The position numbers and the translations under genes were made by a program. From Flavobacteriales bacterium (GTDB taxonomy: Bacteria > Bacteroidota > Bacteroidia > NS11-12g > UBA955), in the NCBI GenBank assembly GCA_947457565.1, contig CANGWH010000014.1, forward strand, positions 1 through 37,196: DNA of 37,196 nt. Reading direction: 5' to 3'. The notes beneath the pieces are model-generated. The model saw only the letters and a program-made list of their open reading frames with translations, had not been told where the DNA came from and ran no database searches. Every line of letters starts with the position of its first letter. The first letter of the stretch is position 1. Positions 32,805-37,196 of the stretch are shown in pieces.

Positions 32805-33408
32805 AATGCAATAATTGTAAAACAGTTTGAATATTTAATTTTTTGAAAATATTTTTCTTATGAGTTTCTAATGTGTAATAACTGGTACTCAATGTTTTTG
32901 CAATTTCAACGCTAGACTTTCCCGAAATTAAATGCGGTATGAGTTCAATTTCCCGCGGAGTTAAGGGTAAAACGGAAATTTTATTGTTGTCGTAATCGTT
33001 TAGTAAACCCTCTAAATCGGCACTAACAAAGAAACTATTGGGTGGAGAAGTAGCTTTTTTTATGGCCTGTTCAAATTCTAAGGATGTAATGAATTTTGTT
33101 ACAAAACCTACAATGCCAAGGTTTCGTGCTTTTAAAATATTATTTAATTTACCTGTAGCGCTGATCACCAAAACGGGAACTTTAGTTAGTAGTTTTATCT
33201 TGTTTTGATATACATCAAATCCATTTAAATCGCCCAAGTGAATGTCTAAAATTACTATATCGTACCTACATTCTTTAAGTTTTAATTCTAAGTCCTCGCC
33301 ACCGTTACTCATTCCTGACCACATAAGAAACTCGCTTTGGTCAATAAACGATTTATAGCCTTCCGTTATTATCGGTTGATCTTCAATACAAAAAATGCGA
33401 ATTGCCAT
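32779..33408 (-). CDS. NarL/LuxR-type response regulator (RR2, first gene of the cassette)
   Basis: The 209-residue protein has a receiver with Glu9-Asp10, phospho-acceptor Asp55 (IVILDIHLGD), a Ser/Thr in VISATGK and Lys105 (FVTKF). The LuxR-type HTH (LTPREIELIPHLISGKSSVEIAKTLSTSYYTLETHKKNIFKKL) starts at about residue 149. It is the promoter-proximal gene of the cassette and overlaps HK2 by 26 nt. The ATG at 33408 is the only reasonable start (MAIRIFCIEDQ). Forty-five nt upstream lies a perfect 16-bp palindrome with 7-2-7 half-site geometry, as used by NarL-type regulators, so autoregulation is plausible. Confidence 0.92.
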   Translation of the reverse strand: MAIRIFCIEDQPIITEGYKSFIDQSEFLMWSGMSNGGEDLELKLKECRYDIVILDIHLGDLNGFDVYQNKIKLLTKVPVLVISATGKLNNILKARNLGIVGFVTKFITSLEFEQAIKKATSPPNSFFVSADLEGLLNDYDNNKISVLPLTPREIELIPHLISGKSSVEIAKTLSTSYYTLETHKKNIFKKLNIQTVLQLLHYAKEHELV

Positions 33409-33452
33409 AATAGGTATGGTTCAAATAAACAACATTTATCGGCGCTTCGCTC

Positions 33453-33468
33453 TACCAAATATTTGGTA
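33453..33468. promoter_or_regulatory. 16-bp perfect palindrome upstream of RR2
   Basis: TACCAAATATTTGGTA is a perfect palindrome, read as 7-bp half-sites TACCAAA and TTTGGTA around TA. It is 45 nt upstream of the first gene of the RR-HK-RR-HK operon. The TAC...GTA ends and 7-2-7 spacing resemble NarL-type sites, though the inner bases differ from the enterobacterial NarL consensus. Confidence 0.5.
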
Positions 33469-33491
33469 TAATTGAAATTGTACATAAAAAG

Positions 33492-33518
33492 AAAGCCCCG
33501 TTTCCGGGGCTTTTTATC
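33492..33518 (-). terminator. bidirectional intrinsic terminator
   Basis: AAAGCCCCG (33492-33500) and CGGGGCTTT (33505-33513) form a perfect 9-bp stem around TTTC, with T-runs on both strands. It ends the minus-strand coiled-coil gene, whose stop lies about 126 nt upstream at 33639. The 125 nt in between contain no ORF. Confidence 0.9.
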
Positions 33519-33638
33519 TACTTGAAATAGTATGCTTTATGAGGTAAATAACCTGTAACTAGAATTTTATGAGTCTCATTATTTTTTGGTATTTCAACCA
33601 TAACGAGAATCAAAAGATTACAAGTTCGGAACTAAACG

Positions 33639-34544
33639 TTATTTTAAATCAAGAACGGAAGATCCCATTTTATAACCTTCAGAATAGATTTCAATGGTGT
33701 ATTTACCAGTTTTTAAACTATTATTAGGTTTCCAAATACTTGGTTCCACCGCTTTGGTTTCGTTTTCGAAAGTGGTGATTACTTTGTATGTGTATTTCGA
33801 CGATTTACCTTCGAAATCAAACGTGCTTTCACCGGCCGGACCTATATACGTAGTTCCCTCTGGACCAGTAATTTTCACATAGATGGTTTTTTGACCTGCA
33901 TCGGCAACATTATTTTCGGTGATATTAAAACTGATTCTAAAAGCTTCTACATCTTTGGCGCGTAATGTTCCGGTTTCTTTGCCGGATAACCATTTTTTCT
34001 TCAAAGTTTCAACTTTCAACGCACTAGCTTGTAATCTGCTTGCAAGGCTCTTTAGTTTACTCTTTTCAGTACTCAAGGTTTGAACTTCTTTATTGAGCTC
34101 TGAGTTATTGCTTTTGAGTGTAGAGTTTTCCCGAGTTAATTCTTGGTTTTTTAATTCCAATTCCACCAATTTAGCATTAAGTTCGGTTAGCTTGTTGTTC
34201 AAATCAGAAATAGTAGACTGACTGCTGGCCTTATTGGATTTGATTTCAGCAACTAATTTTGCGATTTCTTGTTTACGACGAATCAAATCTTGGCTCATGG
34301 ATTTGTTCTGACCTGCTAATGCTACTGAATCGCGATGGTACTGTTCAATTAATAAATTAGCTTGGGTTAAAGCCTCTTCTTTTCCTTTTAACTTGTTCTC
34401 AACTTCTGTCTTGGCTGCTACGGTGGTGGATAATTCACCTTTGGTGTTTCGTAGCATAAAAAACATTACCACTACAATTAGTAATAAAATGGCAATAAGT
34501 GTGTACAACAGCGGTTTGTTGTTTTTTTCCTCTCGGTTTTGCAT
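33639..34544 (-). CDS. membrane-anchored coiled-coil protein with C-terminal beta domain
   Basis: This 301-residue protein is not assigned to a characterised family. Residues 11-31 form one transmembrane helix after a short basic/acidic N-terminus, so the bulk probably faces the periplasm. Residues of about 33-190 are a long coiled coil, rich in Leu, Lys and Glu heptads (NKLTELNAKLVELELKNQELTRENSTLKS). From about 195 to the end is a beta-rich domain (FRISFNITENNVADAGQKTIYVKITGPEGTTYIGP...KTGKYTIEIYSEGYKMGSSVLDLK) that looks like an immunoglobulin-like sandwich. Homologues in Bacteroidota are often labelled SMC-like because of the coil, which is misleading. A minus-strand TAATTTTG box lies at 34595-34602. 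The gene is alone, divergent from rfbC. Function unknown. Confidence 0.7.
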   Translation of the reverse strand: MQNREEKNNKPLLYTLIAILLLIVVVMFFMLRNTKGELSTTVAAKTEVENKLKGKEEALTQANLLIEQYHRDSVALAGQNKSMSQDLIRRKQEIAKLVAEIKSNKASSQSTISDLNNKLTELNAKLVELELKNQELTRENSTLKSNNSELNKEVQTLSTEKSKLKSLASRLQASALKVETLKKKWLSGKETGTLRAKDVEAFRISFNITENNVADAGQKTIYVKITGPEGTTYIGPAGESTFDFEGKSSKYTYKVITTFENETKAVEPSIWKPNNSLKTGKYTIEIYSEGYKMGSSVLDLK

Positions 34545-34624
34545 GGGATGTTAATTATTTGGTTGCAATTAAAGTATTTATTCCTTGTCTAACACAAAAT
34601 TATGGTTGTGTTTTGTGTTTAGTT

Positions 34625-35182
34625 ATGCAAATAACGGAATTATTGCCTAATTTATTGCTCATTCAACCTAAGGTGTTCGAGGATCACCGAGGGCATTTTT
34701 TTGAGAGTTATCGACAAGACGCATTGGAGAACCACGGAGTAAATCTATCGTTTGTTCAAGACAATCAGAGTTTATCCAATAAAGGGATATTGCGCGGATT
34801 GCACTATCAAGAAGCTCCTTATGATCAAGGTAAACTGGTTCGGGTTATTACAGGTTCTGTTTTAGATGTAGCTGTTGACATACGGAAAAACTCGCCCACT
34901 TATGGAGAGCATGTGGCGCGTATACTCAGTGCAGAGAACAAAGACATGATGTATATACCGCCAGGATTTGCCCATGGATTTGTGACGCTACAAGACCAAA
35001 CTATCTTTCTGTACAAGTGCACTAATTATTATCATCCGAAGTCTGAAGGTGGCATCAAATGGGATTCAAAAACCTTAAATATTGATTGGAAATTAGCCGA
35101 ATTTGGGATTGATCATCCTACATTAAGTGCAAAAGATTTAGTGCTCCCAGAATTCGATGGATTTGCATCCCCATTCGATTAA
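34625..35182 (+). CDS. rfbC: dTDP-4-dehydrorhamnose 3,5-epimerase
   Basis: RfbC (RmlC) epimerises C3 and C5 of dTDP-4-keto-6-deoxyglucose in dTDP-L-rhamnose synthesis. The cupin of 185 residues has HFFESYR, FVQDNQSLSNKGILRGLHYQ with catalytic His60, GKLVRVITGSVLDVAVDIRKNSPTYG, IPPGFAHGF and YKCTNYYHP. The frame is open upstream to 34499, but those residues are Cys-rich, not family-like, and run into the divergent gene. The ATG at 34625 (MQITELLPNLLLIQPKVF) gives the usual length. A near-match box, TATGGTTG, is at 34601-34608. The other rhamnose genes (rfbA, rfbB, rfbD) are not here; the gene is followed after 23 nt by the MazG-like gene and may be co-transcribed. Confidence 0.93.
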   Translation: MQITELLPNLLLIQPKVFEDHRGHFFESYRQDALENHGVNLSFVQDNQSLSNKGILRGLHYQEAPYDQGKLVRVITGSVLDVAVDIRKNSPTYGEHVARILSAENKDMMYIPPGFAHGFVTLQDQTIFLYKCTNYYHPKSEGGIKWDSKTLNIDWKLAEFGIDHPTLSAKDLVLPEFDGFASPFD

Positions 35183-35205
35183 ATTACAACACCCGCATAG
35201 GTCCT

Positions 35206-35574
35206 ATGTTGCCCAATAATTCAAACGATACCTCCACGAGCATTTTATCTATTGCCGAAGCCCAACAATTGGTAGACGATTGGATAAAAACCATTGGGGT
35301 TCGATATTTTTCGGAATTGACGAACTTGGCTATTTTAACCGAAGAAGTAGGTGAGTTGGCGAGAATAATAAGTCGAAAATTTGGCGATCAATCGTTTAAA
35401 CCAGGAGAAAATCCGGAGGCATTGTCTGAGGAGATGGCCGACGTGTTGTGGGTATTAATTTGTTTGGCTAATCAAACAGGGGTTGATTTAACGGAGGCAT
35501 TTAATAAAAATATTGAGAAAAAAACTGCACGAGATAAAGATCGACATAAAAACAATCCCAAGTTATCGTTGTAA
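35206..35574 (+). CDS. MazG-like nucleotide pyrophosphohydrolase
   Basis: The 122-residue all-helical protein matches the single-domain MazG/dCTPase superfamily. The EExxE...EExxD metal site appears as LTEEVGELARIISRKFGDQ (Glu46, Glu47, Glu50) and LSEEMADVLWVLICLANQTGVDL (Glu75, Glu76, Asp79). Such enzymes hydrolyse non-canonical or excess NTPs to NMP and pyrophosphate; the preferred nucleotide is not readable. The C-terminal KKTARDKDRHK basic tail is common in this group. The start at 35206 follows the rfbC stop by 23 nt. The gap of 24 nt to fni carries a -7 box, so fni may have its own promoter as well. Confidence 0.85.
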   Translation: MLPNNSNDTSTSILSIAEAQQLVDDWIKTIGVRYFSELTNLAILTEEVGELARIISRKFGDQSFKPGENPEALSEEMADVLWVLICLANQTGVDLTEAFNKNIEKKTARDKDRHKNNPKLSL

Positions 35575-35582
35575 TTTTATGG

Positions 35583-35590
35583 TAACTTTG
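35583..35590 (+). promoter_or_regulatory. -7 box upstream of fni
   Basis: TAACTTTG matches TAnnTTTG and lies 8 nt before the TTG start codon at 35599. It suggests a separate promoter for the mevalonate-pathway genes with an extremely short leader. Confidence 0.45.
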
Positions 35591-35598
35591 AACCTGTA

Positions 35599-36600
35599 TT
35601 GAGCAACCAAGATTCCAGTTCCCGAAAATTAGACCACATTGAGTTGGCGTTTCAGTCGCAATTATTGCACAGCGATTCTCGTTTTTATTACGAACCTTTG
35701 TTGAGCGCCCATCCTTCCGATAATTTGCCGCCTGTTGATTTAGCCGGCAGAACGATGAAGGCACCCATTTGGATAAGTAGCATGACGGGAGGGGCTGAAA
35801 AGGCAGCAAAAATCAATCAATTATTGGCTGAAGTGGCTGCGGAATTTGGGTTAGGTATGGGGTTAGGTTCTTGCAGGCCAGTATTGGAAGGAACTCCCTT
35901 TGCTGAGGATTTTAAAGTTAGAAAATACATCGAAAATCAGCCGTTATTTGCAAATTTAGGAATCGCCCAAATCGAAGAACTAATTGCAGTTGGTAAATTA
36001 GATTTACTAAACAGAATGGTGGGTGATTTAGAGGCCGATGGGTTAATTATTCACGTAAATCCGATGCAGGAATGGTGCCAACCCGAAGGGGATAGGTTCA
36101 ATTATACATCGTTAGAAACCATTAAACGTGTATTGGATGTATTGAAATCGGCGGTAATTGTAAAAGAAGTAGGACAGGGATTTGGTCCAGCATCCTTGGC
36201 AGCATTAGCAGAATTGCCGTTAGAAGCCTTGGATTATGGAGCCTTCGGAGGTACTAATTTTTCAAAGTTGGAGAATTTACGAAGGGATGAATTAGAACAA
36301 GAGTGGTTAGCTCCGTTACAATTTGTGGGGCATTCTGCGGCAGAAATGACGCAGTGGATCAATGAAATTATTGAACACAAACCGCACGGATTTAATTGCA
36401 AACATGTTATTGTTTCTGGTGGAATATCTAATTTTTTGGATGGGTATTATCATCTGAGAAAACTATCTATCCCCGCAGTGTATGCACAAGCATCACCGTT
36501 TCTGAAGATGGCATTGCTAGGGGAGGAAAAGTTGCACAATTTTGTCAAAAATCAAATAGAAGGTTTGAAAATGGCTTATGCATTTTTAACCGTAAAATAA
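35599..36600 (+). CDS. fni: type 2 isopentenyl-diphosphate delta-isomerase
   Basis: Fni interconverts isopentenyl and dimethylallyl diphosphate using FMN and NAD(P)H as cofactors, at the end of the mevalonate pathway. Family landmarks are RKLDHIELAF at the N-terminus, ISSMTGGAEKAAKINQLLAEVAAEFGLGMGLGS (FMN-binding), PLFANLGIAQI, HVNPMQEWCQPEGDRFN, VIVKEVGQGFG, the glycine-rich DYGAFGGTNFSKLE and VIVSGGISNFLDGYYHLRKL. The 333 residues are within the usual range. The only in-frame start that keeps the N-terminus is TTG at 35599; no ATG lies in the open stretch back to the stop at 35572, and the first internal Met is 53 codons in. HMG-CoA reductase follows after 2 nt. Confidence 0.94.
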   Translation: MSNQDSSSRKLDHIELAFQSQLLHSDSRFYYEPLLSAHPSDNLPPVDLAGRTMKAPIWISSMTGGAEKAAKINQLLAEVAAEFGLGMGLGSCRPVLEGTPFAEDFKVRKYIENQPLFANLGIAQIEELIAVGKLDLLNRMVGDLEADGLIIHVNPMQEWCQPEGDRFNYTSLETIKRVLDVLKSAVIVKEVGQGFGPASLAALAELPLEALDYGAFGGTNFSKLENLRRDELEQEWLAPLQFVGHSAAEMTQWINEIIEHKPHGFNCKHVIVSGGISNFLDGYYHLRKLSIPAVYAQASPFLKMALLGEEKLHNFVKNQIEGLKMAYAFLTVK

Positions 36601-36602
36601 TC

Positions 36603-37196
36603 ATGAAAAATCCCGTTAAAGGTTTCAGTAAATTGAGTAAATCGGCCAAAATTGAATGGTTATTGGCAAATTATACCAACGATTCAACGGCGTCGTATGA
36701 AATGTTATCTGGCTATTGGCACAATCAGCTTGAAGTTCAGAAGTTGCACGATGAATTTATAGAGAATACTGTAAGTAACTTCTTTATGCCGTTTGGCGTT
36801 GCTCCCAATTTTTTAATTAATAACGAGATGTTTGCGATACCCATGGCTATTGAAGAAAGTAGTGTGGTAGCAGCAGCATCAAAAGCAGCAAATTTTTGGC
36901 TGGATCGCGGAGGTTTTAATGCCCAAGTTATCAGCACAGTTAAAATTGGGCATGTTCATTTTATTTGGGAGGGCAGTGAGGTTGAATCATTGACTAGAGT
37001 TTTTGAATCCAATAAGTTTAAATTTGTTGAAAATGCCGCGGATATAACCAAAAACATGGTGGCCAGAGGCGGCGGGATTTTAGATATTACGCTAAAGGAC
37101 AAAAGTGATTTAGAGCCGGGATATTATCAATTAGAAGCGCGCTTTGAAACCTGTGATTCCATGGGTGCTAATTTTATTAATTCTTGTTTGGAATCA
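36603..37196 (+). CDS. hydroxymethylglutaryl-CoA reductase (3' end cut by window)
   Basis: HMG-CoA reductase reduces HMG-CoA to mevalonate, the committed step of the mevalonate route. The 198 codons present are open to the window edge and begin 2 nt after fni. Evidence is the ENTVSNFFMPFGVAPNFLINNEMFAIPMAIEESSVVAAASKAA stretch, which matches the family's EN..G....P.GVA...LING....IPM..EE.SVVAAAS.AA substrate loop with the catalytic Glu in MAIEES; the MVARGGG turn; and ETCDSMGANFINSCLES, equivalent to the DAMGAN dinucleotide-binding motif. With fni this marks a bacterial mevalonate operon; kinase and decarboxylase genes may continue beyond the window. Class I or II cannot be settled from this part, though bacterial context favours class II. 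Confidence 0.93.
   Translation, partial: MKNPVKGFSKLSKSAKIEWLLANYTNDSTASYEMLSGYWHNQLEVQKLHDEFIENTVSNFFMPFGVAPNFLINNEMFAIPMAIEESSVVAAASKAANFWLDRGGFNAQVISTVKIGHVHFIWEGSEVESLTRVFESNKFKFVENAADITKNMVARGGGILDITLKDKSDLEPGYYQLEARFETCDSMGANFINSCLES

Noticed and set aside
1-37196. CRISPR arrays, phage modules, restriction or toxin-antitoxin genes
   Set aside because: No regularly spaced repeats, integrase, Cas, methylase-endonuclease or toxin-like gene pairs were seen on either strand.

Overview
The window is a chromosomal segment of a Bacteroidota bacterium, most like the Flavobacteriales or a neighbouring lineage. The evidence is a type IX secretion C-terminal signal on a propeller protein, Bacteroidota-restricted families (DUF4271 next to hemD, DUF3078, the THUMP-like methyltransferase, 7TM-DISM histidine kinases), a YtxJ bacillithiol-linked protein, menaquinone synthesis (menD), a mevalonate-type isoprenoid cluster (fni plus HMG-CoA reductase), low GC, few Shine-Dalgarno sites, and many TAnnTTTG boxes (the Bacteroidota -7 promoter element) close to start codons. 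I see no rRNA, tRNA, IS element, prophage or CRISPR array.

Layout. 1-8.6 kb: a possible gene end, hemW (minus), then DUF4271-hemD (plus), a THUMP-like rRNA/RNA methyltransferase (minus), a compact plus operon of a 43-residue lipoprotein, ytxJ and a hotdog thioesterase, then smpB (plus) and an MBL hydrolase-menD operon (minus). 8.6-17.9 kb: a membrane-anchored GyrI-like protein behind a long inverted repeat, lpd and prfC (minus), a T9SS-exported propeller protein, typA and a DUF3078 outer-membrane protein (plus). 17.9-25.4 kb: a minus operon recQ-glycosyltransferase-glycosyltransferase, an HTH regulator, a 319-nt gene-free stretch that looks like a structured plus-strand RNA with its own terminator, lolD and sucC. 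25.4-33.4 kb: a 1004-residue exported TPR protein and a tightly overlapping minus-strand operon of two response regulators alternating with two 7TM histidine kinases, preceded by a 16-bp perfect palindrome. 33.6-37.2 kb: a membrane coiled-coil protein (minus), then rfbC, a MazG-like pyrophosphohydrolase, fni and an HMG-CoA reductase gene cut by the window end.

Most of the window is housekeeping: heme and its insertion, translation factors (SmpB, RF3, BipA), central carbon metabolism (Lpd, SucC), quinone and isoprenoid synthesis, lipoprotein sorting and cell-surface sugars. The parts most worth a second look are the candidate ncRNA at 23.17-23.39 kb, the RR-HK-RR-HK cassette with its palindrome, the divergent gene pair at 4.67 kb whose start codons share a CATG, and the large inverted repeat at 8.6 kb. 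Start codons were moved from the longest ORF for several genes (hemW, DUF4271, methyltransferase, smpB, typA, DUF3078, HTH regulator, lolD, rfbC); reasons are given in each entry. All functional calls rest on reading motifs by eye; no database search was run.
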